This document shows, in pieces, positions 34,983 to 47,999 of a DNA stretch of 64,000 nt. This DNA comes from Phytoseiulus persimilis (Eukaryota; Arthropoda; Arachnida; Mesostigmata; Phytoseiidae). The position numbers and the translations under genes are program-made. Where the stretch lies: positions 51,770,001-51,834,000 of the forward strand of contig CM075101.1 in the NCBI GenBank assembly GCA_037576195.1, read 5' to 3'. The first letter of the stretch is position 1; each line of letters opens with the position of its first letter. The notes beneath the pieces are model-generated. The model was not told the DNA's origin. It saw nothing but the letters and a program-made list of their open reading frames with translations, and did not search any database.

Positions 34983-37900
34983 GATCGATTATGGCAGCCG
35001 CCATGCTGGATTCAACGCGTAGCCCATAGAAGCTTTGCAGCCAAACAAGCCACGTCAAAGTGGGTTCTCTCGGTTCGACAGCCGGCGCTGGATATCCAGA
35101 TGGTCATCTCATGAGACGGGAACCCTCCCACTATTGCTCTCATTGAACTCATTCCATCGATTCGACCGGCGAGACCAAAGACTCTCGCTGCTCTCAGCTA
35201 GAGTAGACATAGGTAGAACGAGTCGATTCCTCCTGGATTCCAAACACGCGCGGATCTTCTCCAGCGATTTGTCCTGACTAGCACGGGATACGATTTTTGA
35301 CGATCCGACGAGCCGCTATAAGGACTTCCTCATACCCTTAGGGGATTCGGGGTTTCAAAATTCAGTTACCCTGGAGCGCGATTCGATGAATTCTGTTGCT
35401 GCAAACAAGCAGTATGAGTAACACTGACAATTCATCGGGCCACATACAAAAGCGTGCGATACTTCCCGATCGGTCGCGACTTCCGACGACAGAGAACAAT
35501 CTGCAGAGTGGGATTTTCTAGTCGGCAATTTCCGAGCCTCGTCTTGCTTTGCCATAATTTTGTCAATTCTTGGAATATCTTCGAGAATCGATTCAGGTGG
35601 ATGCGACGAAAATGGCGGTCAGGAAAGGTTTTTGACAATTACTCTTTTTTTGCGAGGTGTCCAGAATTTTTGAAGCAAAAAATATTTATCACATTGGACT
35701 CGCAGGGGTCGCGTTCGACGCGCGAAATTGAGCCGGCCATTTGCCAGGAGTGTGATCGAAGTCATCTCATTTCTTCGGAAAATGGCAACCAACGTATCAA
35801 AAATTCTTCTGGTGTCAAGGGTGATTTTGACGACCGAGGGCCAGAAACTGAATGAAGTGGATTCCCGGTGGGAATCAGTAATCGTCGGATCGAACTTGCA
35901 GCTCGACATTCAAACGATTAACCCATTTCTGATTGAACTCCGAAGGAGATACGTTCGATTCCGCCCCGTCGAGGACTTACGAGAGGGAATCCGAGGAAAA
36001 GCGAGGAAGAAGAAATCAGCCAACCGACAGGCCCCTGACAAAGGGGCGGGTACGATCGCTTGCCATTTTTAAAGAAAGCGAGTTAATTGCAATCGGTTGT
36101 CTGGCGAATGACCGACTCCCTTCCGCGCATAAAAGGCGATCTTCGAGATTCCATTCTGATAAATATTGACGTTCTCACGATTACTTTTAAGCAGACCTTG
36201 AAAAGAAGAATTGGTTGTTTTCGAAAATATTTCTTGACCGCAGTTTTCGTCATCTCAACTTGAATTTGGAATCAAAATTGCCGCCCTGGTATCCTCCATC
36301 GATGACTTCTAGATTTGGCGAACTCCGAGAATTGACTAAGTTATGGTGAGAACAAGATAGGGCTAAAAATTCCCGACCGAAAAATGCCACCCTGTGTGAC
36401 AGAACACGTCGCATGCTTGGACATGCTCCACCGTCATGGTTATGAGATTCCGGGAATGCTAGAGTTCAACATCCGTGAGCAGTACGCAGGTACAAAAAAC
36501 GTCACTGGAACTCCATGAAATCCTGATGCGGTCGCATGATGACTCCGCCAGATGGCACAAAGGCGATGCTCACGGCCAGTGGCGTAGGGTTCAACCCCAC
36601 CCGCGGACCTTCCGAGTTCATATCATCTCAGTCGAGCTTCCGAAACGTGTTGGATGTTGGATGTCTAGCCTTCCGAAACCAAGCAATATCCTTACTATAT
36701 ATAATCCTCTTCGTCTGTCTCTCAGTCAGTTTGTCCGGCGTCGATTTGTCGATGCTTTTCGGAATCTGAGGAGGGAATTTCGAGGTCGATCTGATCACAT
36801 TTGTAGGAATCGAAGGTGAAGATTCCGCCATCGATCTGGTCATACTCCGGAGGAAGGATTCAACGATCCAACGTCGATTTCGAGAAGCTGAAGTACAAAC
36901 CACAACACGAGCTCCTAACAATCACGATGAAACGCTTCAAAGTTATATCCATGGAGCTGGAGCAAAACCAACGAGAGGAACTCCAATCTGCGACCATATG
37001 CCTTGATTTCAGTCAAAGTTTTCGATCTGTATGGGGCAAACTGCTACACAGGAAATGCACAATATGTATCGATAAGCCAGAGATGGTTCTAGAAACGATG
37101 CTGGCCCAATGGAGATTGAGAAAAGTGCCTCTACGCCAGGAACCGCAGTCCGACCGCGGCCGGCTCCACTCAGCTGGAGGTCGGCTGATGTCATATGCTT
37201 CAAGGAGGCGATCAATGGAGACCATCGATACTGAATGACATGAGGAACGAAAACCTAAACGCCTCGCTTCTGAGCTTTCAATTCGAACGCGAGCTTTTCT
37301 GTTGTTGTTGACAAGGCGATCCTACTCTTCTCATTATAGACTCCATAAATGGATAGATTTCATAGATTTTCAATGAATGGTTCGGCAGAGGATAAAGCAG
37401 AGACTTCTTCAGGGTTTTACAGAACGCGTGGAAGGCCGGCGGAAGGAAAAAAATTCGGGCTAGGAAGGGAAATATGAGCCATTCGATGACTCATAGGTAA
37501 CAGTTAGTTTCGGCTTCTTTCAAGCGCCTCGCATTGCACTCAGAAAAAACGATCATCACTTCGATTCGCGCCTTCTCAGCCAACGGAACTCTTTGCATAG
37601 GACTTTCGTCAATGGCGGAAAGTCGTCATCCGTCCGAGCTCCCCGGCATGCTCACGAAGAGCAGCTACAGGGAGACAGCATTAACCCCTCCAATAACGAT
37701 GAAGACAAACTGGTCGTCGAGATGCATCCCTTGTATTCAATTAGAGGAAGACAGAACGAAGTCACCATTGAATTCGGTAGATTTATTTCGCGAATCTCTC
37801 AATTTACGAAAGCTTGATGTTCCACGGCTGGGCAAATCCGACAGCCTCCATCCACTGCACAACTCGCTGTATAGCTTCGAGGTACGCTATGTTCCGCTTC

Positions 37901-38111
37901 AATTCATGGGGCAGCGATCATGTCCCTTGATGTAGTTCCGACCATCGGTGACGGGTGACCGGTTCTTGGAAATCGCGGGAAGTCCGATGAAGCGGAAAGA
38001 AGCTCCGATACCATCTGAACTAATAAGTGAACTGTCATCGTGGTCGCTGCCTTAGCTGTCATTTGGCTACAAACACCGCAAGGGAATCCAGGGGTCATCT
38101 TCCTGCTTTAG
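34983..38111. other. Stretch between ABHD13/Ig candidate and the ionotropic receptor
   Basis: Several open frames overlap on both strands at 35350-36170 and 36475-37240, without homology I recognise. A + strand stretch at 37660-37820 (DEDKLVVEMHPLYSIRG) might be an upstream exon of the receptor gene, but no splice chain connects it. Confidence 0.35.
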
Positions 38112-41100
38112 TTCTCGAACCACGCATTGCGGATCACCAATGTTAGACTGGCGGAAAGGAGGTGTACTCCGCACATCTTTCGTTGACGTGAGTAGTACCA
38201 GAGGATGACGCACCATTCCTCAAGTTGAGCCTGAGACCGCAACCGTCAGATTTTTTTCGCTCACATACCCCAATTCATCCAGTTCTATCCGTGGTATGTT
38301 CCCTACACCAACTCGGAAGGGAAGCTTCAGGTGCATGGATTGTTTGGCTCAATGATAGGGAACATAACCCAATCGATGAATTTCACGTAAGTGCAATAGA
38401 GTCGCCGGCCTTTCTTGTCCCTAGACTCGTCTTCCCAGTCAGGAGTTCACCACGTACTTGTTCGTTACAGATACGAAATGTACCCTCCTCCGGATGGTCA
38501 GTATGGAATGGTTCTGCCAGACAACACTGTCAACGGACAGCTGCTCCAACTGGAGAAAGGGGTACTTTGTCTCCCATTAGTGTGGCACGAACCCCACAGA
38601 GAAAAACAAGTGTTGTGCTGATCCGAATACCGCATTTCCAGGAAATCGAAATTGGCCTTGGCCCCTTCACCTATCATTGGGTGATGCTTGAGAAGTTTCA
38701 CGTTCCTCTTCCGCCACGGTACGATCGACTCATCCATCCAACTATTGGAATGGAGTGTAGAGAGCTCCTCTTTTCTCGCGTTCGGACCGCGGAGAGGAAG
38801 GCTGATGGAGAGCTCATGGATTAGGTTGATAATCAACGATTTTCCTCGGAATGTGTAGGTACACTCATATCTCCATCTTGTCCGCTATGAAGCAGGCTTG
38901 GGTGAAGAAGCCAGCGCCTCTCACAGTCGCGTTCGATCCTACGGTAAGTCTCAGCCAAATCGGGATCGGATTCCAGAAACTATGTCCTTGCGGTGAACCT
39001 ATCTCTAGAATTTCAGACTTGGAGCCTGCTCCTGTCCGCTTTCCTGGCTATCGAATTGCTGTGGTTGCTGCATCAAAAGTCAGTCAGTCTTACCGACTTC
39101 GTTGAATTTCCACCCCCAATAGCGATGCTGAAACTACCAATCCGGTAATACTCTTACGCACCCTCAGATTCGTTCTGTATCCCGGAGAGCGCGCCCTGAG
39201 CTTATTGAGCAACACGGTCTTCACGTTGGTGGAATTGCTTCTGCAGGAATGTTTGTGCTCCACACTATTTGTCACATGATATGAAAAAAGACGATGGAAA
39301 TTTCGTGTATGGGAGTGTCCTGAACGAAATAACCGCCTACCTTTCAGCTACAAAAAACCGTTTCCCCGATCACTACGGAAGATATCTTGGTGGTTTATGG
39401 CTCGTTTGTTCGTTTTTCCTAGGACAATTTTTCGTCTCTCAAGTGAGTTTGAAACTTCGGTTGGGACTGCCATGTTCCGATCAGGATCCGAGGTCTTTCG
39501 CTTTACGGAAAATTCCACGACGTACAATGAAAAGAAAAAAATCTCTGTAGGGAAAGGCCAACCTCGTTGTGAAAAGTCCAACAACCAGAATCGATAATCT
39601 GGACATGGTAAGTTGCCATTCCGCTGCTGCAGAGCAAATTATTCGCAGCTTCGTTAATCACGGTCTTGCTTTCAATCCACCACAATGTCCCCCCAAGCCG
39701 ATTCTGTTGTTCAAGGTACTTGAGAGGCCTACGATGAAAGTTTTTTACCCCGTGAATACTCCAATACACGCCATCTTATTGGTGAGTGTTGTTCTACCCT
39801 CCTCTGCCGACTCGATTGACCGTAAATCAGCACGGTTTGGAATCGAATCAATATCCAGGAAATTCCCGGGGATCGCGGAGCTCGGATGATACGCCATTTG
39901 GAGTCGAGCGGCGTAGGACTGGGCGTGGCCGATCTGTACAACGAAAACTCTCTGAGAGATCTTCAGAACGGTTCGTTTTAACAATGAAATGGGGAACTAT
40001 CACTCTCCCGATTTCTCTTCCATGGTCGAGAGCAAAAACTCTGAACGACTGCGGAAGCAGCTATCTGACAGCGTATGGACTTTTGATGTGCTTCCAGGCG
40101 CTGGCGTAATCGTAATGGACCGGCAAAGTATAACCACCAACGTCCATACCTATTGTCGCGATCTGAAGTAAGCGATCTGACTGTGTTCCAAGTAGATGTA
40201 GGAGTATCTCTGCAGTCGATTTGAACGTACTATCGAGCAGAAGCTCGGAAGTAAATAGAGAGCCGAAGCGATACACCCGCCAGATAAAATACGCTCAGAC
40301 CGTCTCAGGAGTATTCTTGGACTAGGATACGGAGTTACTATACAGAACATGGGACAAACATCCTCGATGTGGCCCAACTGAGCGGGGTCACGTTGTCGTG
40401 CAGGTTGCACCCATATTTGATCGTACAGTCGGTCACCCGAAACGCTGTGGCCGGAAAATTTCTGAGCCATCGTCCATGTTAGAGCATGGATGCGCTAAAT
40501 GCCGGAGTCATCGCATTGAGGGGCTGACAGGGTGTTGATTTCGTCGGAGTTCGGCGCGCGCGCGTGGCTCAATGAGCGGCTCGACGGGCTTAACGAATCT
40601 GAACGGGAACTTCTCGGAAAGCGGTGAAAAAATGATCCAACAATTGACCGCACAGTCCCGTTGTATTCTCAAGCGATGTTGAATCGAGCGCCCTCCACAA
40701 GCAAGCGCCCTCGAACGTTTGGATCACACTGGGCTCGCGAGATTTGGGCGACGTGCCTCAAATTTTCAACTCGGAAGGGAGCTCGAGAGGTGAACGATGT
40801 GGACAGGTCATAAGCTCGTGGAACTTCGATTTCCCAGAAGCTATTTCTACATTGGCGCGGAGAACGTATGGGAACTGCCCGGTATCTGGGTGACATCGAA
40901 GAACCTTCCGGCGGACTTCAACGAAGTAATCGATCGAAAGTACGACACATCCGTATCAACATAATAATCAACGAGCTGAACTTCGATGATGAACTAGTCC
41001 CAACCATTCTCAATGCATTCCAGGATTCAATGGCTCCTTGCCATGGACGTTCCATTCATGACTCATCAGGAGCTCTATAAAGGAAACACTGAATGCGTGC

Positions 41101-41384
41101 CGGCACGCTCCAACCGCCGCTCCGAGACCGCGGAAGCGCTCACTTTACAGGCAGATAAACATTTTGTGATCTCTACGCTAGGAGGGAATCTTCGTTAACT
41201 GATTCTGAGAATGAGCGTTATATTGAGCGCGTCTGGGAATCTTAATTTCCAGGATGTCGGGCTCACTTTTTACTACTTGATCTGCGGCCAAGCTGTTGCG
41301 ATGCTCTTGTTCCCCTTGGAGTTCTTGTTCTACAGGATGAGTCTTCGGGGATCGGAGAACACTATCGACTTCGGGACTCGCTGA
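38112..41384 (+). CDS. Ionotropic receptor (IR family, iGluR-related)
   Basis: IRs are protostome-specific ligand-gated cation channels of chemosensory neurons. Exons read: 38112-38187, 38283-38386, 38471-38561, 38642-38718, 38859-38943, 39017-39078, 39168-39250, 39348-39442, 39551-39607, 39716-39781, 39859-39970, (one uncertain near 40030-40125), 40838-40939, 41024-41150 and 41253-41384. Lobe S1 has FYPWYVPYTNSEGKLQVHG, GLFGSMIGNITQSMNFTYEM and IEIGLGPFTYHWVMLEKF. TM1 is TWSLLLSAFLAIELLWLL; the pore exon ends FTLVELLLQES; TM2 is YLGGLWLVCSFFLGQFFVSQ. S2 includes GVGLGVADLYNENSL and YIGAENVWELPGIW. The last exon is TM3 (GLTFYYLICGQAVAMLLF). The start and any N-terminal domain are not resolved, and the exon at about 40.05 kb does not join in phase. 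Confidence 0.82.
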
Positions 41385-44300
41385 AAGCAAACGAATAAAG
41401 TAGACATGTTTCTATCGAGCAAGCAAGTGGACCATCCTTGTTCTTGTTTCATTGAAGTCCTGTTTTCTGTCCGAGAGCAAGGAAGACGTCTCCGTACGGT
41501 GTCGTGCGGCACACGTCAGCAAGGGGGCAATATTCTGTACCAGCCGGGCTTGTGGGCCCGCAGCAAGAGACTCGCATGATTGCGGTCAGATCAGAAAAAT
41601 TCATTGTTTGAGGGCTGTCATCGTATGAGTGTGAGAGGGTTCACTCGTGACTGGTGCCTGAGGAAGCCTCACTGTGTATGCCGACGGGACCGAAACGCAG
41701 CGCTGGCTTCTGTGCTGTGGTCGATCTCGCGAGCCGTACCGTGTCAGAATTTTTAGCGCAACGGCGAAGTATTCTAACCCCTGTCTCTCTTGTTCATGGC
41801 TTCTGTCCTCCCTTGTGAGGCGCTCTAGCACACGGCTCATCGTTACGATATGTAGACGGGTCATAGAAGCGAACAATTATAATCTAATAAAAGAGGGCGA
41901 GAATGTGGAAAGGGAGTGGGTATCTCATGATCTCGAGGAGAGGCTGAGTAGTCTAGCTGGCATCTCATCGGGATGGTGCCTCATCGTTGCGATTCGTATA
42001 CCGGTCGAGTTCCCCAAGTGACTCACAACGAGCCTCCGTCCACAAAACCTCTGTCAGTTACACTCGATGAAAACCTCTTTCGAGGTTCTTGTTGGATTGC
42101 CGAGACCTCTCTGACTGCGATATTGACCAGTGTTCTGAGGACTTGGAACCCGATTGCTGATGAATACACTGTGTCTGAATCCTGGCCTTTGGGTAAACCC
42201 TCTCGGAGTTGATCGGGCCTCGGACTCAGAAGGCAGAACTTCTCGTTGTGGCGCCGGGACATCGGCAAATTCCATCACACCGGAATCGACGGGATCGGCG
42301 CACAAAATTAAGCCCGCCAAGAGCCAGAGGAGTGACTGAAATTATCTTGGCTCCTCGAAAAATGACAAGCGCTCGCATCGAGGATTCCCTCGATGGTCAG
42401 GATGCCTTTAGCAATCGATAGCGGAAACCTATATGAAGGTGATTCTCGGTGAAAAGGAAAATCTTCGGATCGACTCAGCAACCCAATAATCGAATCATTC
42501 GGCCATTCGATACGATCCTTCGCCATTTTCTCCAGATCTCTCCTGCTTCTCCCCCCGATCAGGATCAGACAGACCTTCGAGAGAAAAAGTGGCTTATTTC
42601 CGTAAGCATCCCCCGGCCACAATTTTCATCATATCCCCTCCAACAAACGAGAAACCTTTATCGAGCACATGATTTTTGGGGAAAAAAATCGAGAAATGAC
42701 AATGTTACGGCCGGAACGGCCGTTTATGCCCTGACTATTCGATAGTTTGATATTCCCTGGGAAGCTTCCTGAATGCACACAAAGGGGATCGGGCGAAGGG
42801 TCGATGTGCCGGAGCCTGGGGAAGCTCAGCGAGCAGAAGAGATCAATACAGCCCGCAAAAGTCAGGTTGTAGATGACATCTGGGGCGAACAAGCATGACC
42901 GATTGTTACCAGAATGCGGGACTTGCCATCAACGGGGCATCCAAGAATCATATCTACAAGAAGATCAACGAGAAAATGGACCTTGAAGTTGAATGGGAGT
43001 AGCGGAAGCGTTCCACGAATCCTAATTCGCTCGAGGTTGCATCCTGAGTGCAAACTTCCGAAAACTCCGTCGCGAACCCAACGAAAATCAATAGAAGCTG
43101 AGGTAGCTTATAGGGTTTCGTCCAACCGAGTACGAGGAGTTCGGCAGAAACATAGGAGTGCAGTTACTTATCGAAGAGCAATCTCTGGAAGAGCTGAAAC
43201 AATGGCAGGATCTCCTCTTGAAATCCCTGTCTCTGAAAGTCCCAGTCCAATTTGGTCCCAGAGCGCGGCTCGAAATCATCGCAGTGAGCTCCGAGGAATC
43301 GGGGAAGACATTTCGTTAGAGAACCGTTCCTACTAGCGAGTATAGTAATTGGCCGATCCCCATCATGAACGAGCATGAGCAATAGGAACCCTCCAATGTT
43401 ATGGAAAGGTCCTCTAACGTGATGACAGGGAGCTGGAATCATCCTCTTCACTTTTTCTTCTTCTTTCTCTTCATTTCTTGAGAAATGCCAACCTCTCAAC
43501 GGAGACGATGCTAAGTTCGAGTCACCTATCCCCAAAAAAGAAAAATCCCGCATGTTCGGTTCCAAATTAGAATTTATTGCTTCCTTTTCCAGTTTCAAAA
43601 CATAGACTAGATACGAGAATATTTTCCAAATCTTATTCGAATAACTGCCGATGAGTTGCTGAATGAATTGTGAGCAAAATGATGCTCTACGATGGCAATC
43701 ATTTGAATTTGAATGGCGATTTCGTTAGGATTACATTTCTTTCATGGGGGGGAATATATTAATTGGAATTATATACTTTCAGGGACAAGCTCTGGGATCA
43801 ACTTGATGATGAGGAGAAACCTCTGCTCTGGAATCGAACAGAGTTTCTTCGCAGTATGGGTTTATGTTGGAGTTTGAAGGTGTTATGTACTGAATGAAGC
43901 ATGAGTTTGTTCGGGATCCGGCGACGCGTCTTGCTATCCGTTACTTGATCACTCGTATCAAGCGCTAGATGATCAGTGATGTACCTTGTCGATATACAGA
44001 TGTACAATTTACAGGTCATGGAGAGCACTCAGAAATATTATGGAAGAACCTCCGATAAAAATCGTAAATTTCTGAGGCGTTTGTTTGTTCTCGTTTCGAA
44101 TTGAATGATTCGGTGATGAAAGGGTCGCAGTTATCCATGGGTGATTGAGGGCGTGACACCTCATTTGTCGCAGTATCGAGTCTCGTCGCTGCCTACCTCC
44201 CACAGAACAGCGTGCAAGCTTCAAACTTCTCTCAAATCTTCCAAAACCACTGTCGATGACGTTGAATGTTTCAAACTGTTTCAGATCATTGATCAAGAGA

Positions 44301-44405
44301 CATTCTGCCACTAATGAAGTTCTTCACTGGATGGTAATATTCCCGACGAAGAATCACCAACGGGGGCCATGACTTCACCTGGAATAATGTGTGGCTTTGT
44401 TTGAA
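41385..44405. other. Convergent gap between the ionotropic receptor and FRMD
   Basis: Both 3' UTRs fall here. The stretch 43.4-44.1 kb is AT-richer. The overlapping open frames on both strands have no recognised homology and no exon chain. Confidence 0.45.
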
Positions 44406-47400
44406 TCAGTGTGGGAATCGGAGCTCGGGCTCAGATCGGAGTCTCCAACGAACCTCCTCGAATAGAGCAGAGTCGCTCTCCATGACGGCGATCGCACTGA
44501 CGCTCATGATCAGGAGCATGACAAGCAAAGTGAACGCGAGCATCTGCGCGTGTCTGAGCATCGAGAAGCTGGACTGGCAATCCAGGATCGTGTAGTCTGA
44601 AATATGAAACAAACCCCGTTGTCCAAATCCGAGAGATGCTAGTACGTTTCTTTTGCTCGGTCAGCTCTACTCTGTCCCTGACCTGGTTGTTCTGCTACAG
44701 GTGAGTCCAGCGGCCCATAGATGTTGCTGTATTGGATCGCGTCACCGTTCTCCTTCACGTTTTCCTTTGTTGGAGTGGCGTCCACAGTTGGTGTGATGAG
44801 AGGCGTTTGAAGTTGTTCTTTGGCGTCTGTTTCGTCCTCCGAATGCGCCATCAGAGAGTCGATGTCAGAAGCTCCGCGAATCTCGGTCTGGAAAGGATTT
44901 GTAGGTGAGAGACCGCACGACACTCGAATATTCCACAGCGGAATGCGATAGATACACTTAGAAGTCCAGAAATGGATAAGTAATTTGGGTCAACCTTGCA
45001 GTTGTCTTCCTGATGATCTAACAAACCAGTTTTATTGAAACTGAGGTTGTTTGGCGCTAAGTTCATTTGCGGTGAGGCTAAAGAAGCAACAGAGTTCTCG
45101 CGTTTTTTCAAGATGGACATGGCCCGAGATAAGGTATTCCTCTTGGAAACAAGTGGGGGAATGCTCCTGCAAAAGGGCTGTCAGTTTGATTCCTCCAATA
45201 CTCGCTCGCCGCCATCAGCTGGGGCAAACGACAACCGTCGGGCGCATTGCATCGGCCTTGAAAAAACTCACGTGAAGAAGCATCGGATGTCGTTGGCGCA
45301 AACAAAGAGATACTGGCAGGCGGCTTGCGTGGGGCACCGGAAGCCAATGACCTTAAATTTCGACGCAGAATTCAGCTCTGTCCCCCGAAAGGAAGGTTCT
45401 CGCACAACCTTGGATGCACGAAATTCGGAATCTCAACGAAATTGCGACGTTCATCAAGGTACCTGTTTGCGATTTGATCCAGCCGTCATCACGTGTAGAA
45501 TGAACATTTTGCCTTCGTAGTTGAACTTCACGAGATCGTCGAATCTATAATTCAAGAAAACGAAGCTCTCGATCACAATCATTTTCCAATGGTTTGAGCG
45601 AGTTCGCGGAGACGGAGTAGCGCCGCGTCTCATCGAGCACCAAGGGGACAAGAGATGGCGGCAGAACAGCTCTGTCAAATTTGTTCGGAAGGAATCCACC
45701 TTCCGAGTCTTACCTGATATGGAGGTCTCTTTTGCCTGCCCGGAATGTCATCACACCCAAATAGTTCACGCCGATGTAAAGCTGCGCATTGTGTTCATCC
45801 TTGACGGGGTGCGGATCTATGCCATAACTCTCCAAGGTAGCTGCGCGCTTGAGGAAAGAAACGAGAAGGTCAAATCTCCTGTATCGTTCGATACCCCCGA
45901 GAATCCATTCATCCTCCGCAATCGTGTTGAACCATCGAATCTTCGGGTGTGCGGAGCCTTCCCTGTGAGGGTGTCAGAGAATTCTTCCCACTTTCTCAGA
46001 GGGAAGGGGCGATAGACGATCATGTTTGAAATGCAGCCTAATCGGTCGGCGGGAACCTTCCTGAGCCCGCCATTGATTGGACTCATACTCGAGAATATCA
46101 AGACACTTCCTATTGTCGACCACGAACCTTGAGGAAAAAATCTTGGGCGTCCGTTGCTGTCACGCCTTTCAGCGTCTCATGTATACGATCCACTCGGGAC
46201 TCGATTTCCTGTCGACGGCAGGAATTTTAGCATGGGCCAGCTAATTGCTATATTGGCGCTGTCACCCGCGTACTCCGCTCTTTGAGGTGGGGGGGGGGGG
46301 GGCGTCAAAATCTTTCCGCCGGAAAATTTCCGAAATATTGAGTCGTCGGCCTGGACCTTCATCTCTGATAGTGCGGATCTGAGAGCTCGGAGAGGGGATT
46401 TTCGCATAGATTCGAAATCCGGCATCGAGAAGATTCCTGAAGGTGTACATTCGCTACCTGGGAATGCTTCGGCAGAACTTTCGCACTGAAAGCAGATTGG
46501 GCTTCATCTCCGCTTTCGCTCGGTGCTCGAGCGTCTTCATGGTTCAAAGGAGCGATGTAATCCCCAAGTTCTGCCTGTTTGACATAAGCCACCATGAGAG
46601 CCGCCTCGCTCTGCGTGCAGTTGAGACGTCCATGACTGAGGTCTCTTTTCAGCTGCAGATACACTTGAAATCTTGTTGATTCCTCCTGTGGGAGGGAAAT
46701 TGTCAGCTCAAGCTTGTGGCCTCTTCGCATCACAGACAGAGAAGCACCAGCACTATTGGGTATTTTTCTTGTTTTGTTCTTCCAAGCCACATACCTTCAG
46801 ATCTAAAGGGTTCGGAGGATAAAATTTGACCCTGAAGCAAAATACGACATTCCGAATATCTTTCACCTGTGGAACAGGGTCAGTGTGTCAGGAGCCGGTC
46901 GGCAGGGAAGTTACTGGTCGATGCGATAAATTCCACGAGATTGAGTCTCTGGGTCAACCAACCTGTTTGAGAACAGGTTTGGATAGGTCCAGCCACCTCC
47001 TTTGGTTGTGAGAGTCGACATAGCGTAAGCCAAAAAGGTCCTTCTCGAGCAATCCTATGCTCGAGCATACGAAGTCGAGGACGTATTGGCCTAAGCACAC
47101 ATGCTGAAAGCGACCGGAATTATTTTTCTCACTCTGAGCTCCTTGGGTTCAGATTTGGAAGACATGTACGTGCAAAAGTCAGGATCAGTAATCTACCGCC
47201 ACCAGCCATCAGGGAAAGGAGGCTGTACAATTGACATTCCATTCAAATGACCATGGCCGATATTCGAGGCTGCGCCACTCCGCGATCGATGCAACGGATC
47301 GTTGTTTCCCCCTAGAGTTCGCCGATTTTATCGACGGCTTCACTGCTCCTGTTCGCTCCGGGATCTTATGAAGTCCATGGAGCAACACAGTAATTACAAT

Positions 47401-47999
47401 CATGGATTGTGGAGCAGGAACTCGGTCAGAAATGGTGGTGAACACCCTCATTTGAGATCACCGTACTCTGACACAAAGTTCACGTCTGAGCAAGTGCCGT
47501 TCAACGGCGCACGGAACCCGAGACCGAGACTCGGAGCAACGGAAAAACCGGCGTTCAAAGAATAGTTTCAATACATCAGCATTTGTTGTGGAATACTTTC
47601 CAAGCCTTGTGTAGTCCGATTGCAGTTGAACCCTCTATATTCTCGTCACCCGGACCCAAACGAGCGCGTAACGGAAGCAGTACTCGGACACCGAAAGCGT
47701 TTTGACTAATGACCTTGTCCCCCCAGGAAGATATCCCGTCCCCATTATTTTTACTCCAGTTCTTAGTGTCGAGGCGATGAAAGTGCTCAATACAGCTGCG
47801 GCTTTTCAGTTATTGAAAGACGTACATGGACGTTTCCCTTAAGATACCTTCCTAAAATCGTGTCATGCTTCGGAGCTATTGATAATCTTCCGCAAAATAC
47901 CTGAAAGTCACAATTGATGGGAGGCTCGTCATCGTCCAGAAGCCGCACGGTGCACCTGTATTCTTGTCTGTTGGCTTTCCTTGAGCCGAAGCGAAACAT
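44406..47999 (-). CDS. FERM domain-containing protein, FRMD3/FRMD5 type
   Basis: FRMD3/5 proteins link membrane proteins and the cortical cytoskeleton. Exons (- strand): 47999-47901, 47103-46963, 46866-46795, 46685-46458, 46208-46128, 45847-45714, 45544-45493, 45351-45272, 45166-44995, 44887-44683 and 44596-44406. FERM-N starts YRCTVRLLDDDEPPINCDFQ and holds LFGLRYVDSHNQRRWLD and VKFYPPNPLDLK. FERM-M has STRFQVYLQLKRDLSHGRL and KQAELGDY. FERM-C has LESYGIDPHPVKDEHN, LYIGVNYLGVMTFRAG and LVKFNYEGKMFILHV. The FERM-adjacent region is basic (SRAMSILKKRENSVAS). The last exon gives one hydrophobic segment, MLAFTLLVMLLIMSVSAIAV, consistent with a C-terminal membrane anchor. The end of FERM-C (after 45272) does not join in phase with the next exon, so one small exon is probably missed. 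Confidence 0.85.
46289..46302 (+). repeat. Homopolymer G tract (14 G)
   Basis: Fourteen consecutive G inside an intron of the FRMD gene, that is a C-run on the transcribed sense strand upstream of the 46208 acceptor. It could serve as part of a polypyrimidine region. Confidence 0.9.

Noticed and set aside
35454..36170. Several overlapping frames on both strands around 35.5-36.2 kb
   Set aside because: All six-frame openness here looks compositional; no frame carries a known motif and no splice chain was found.
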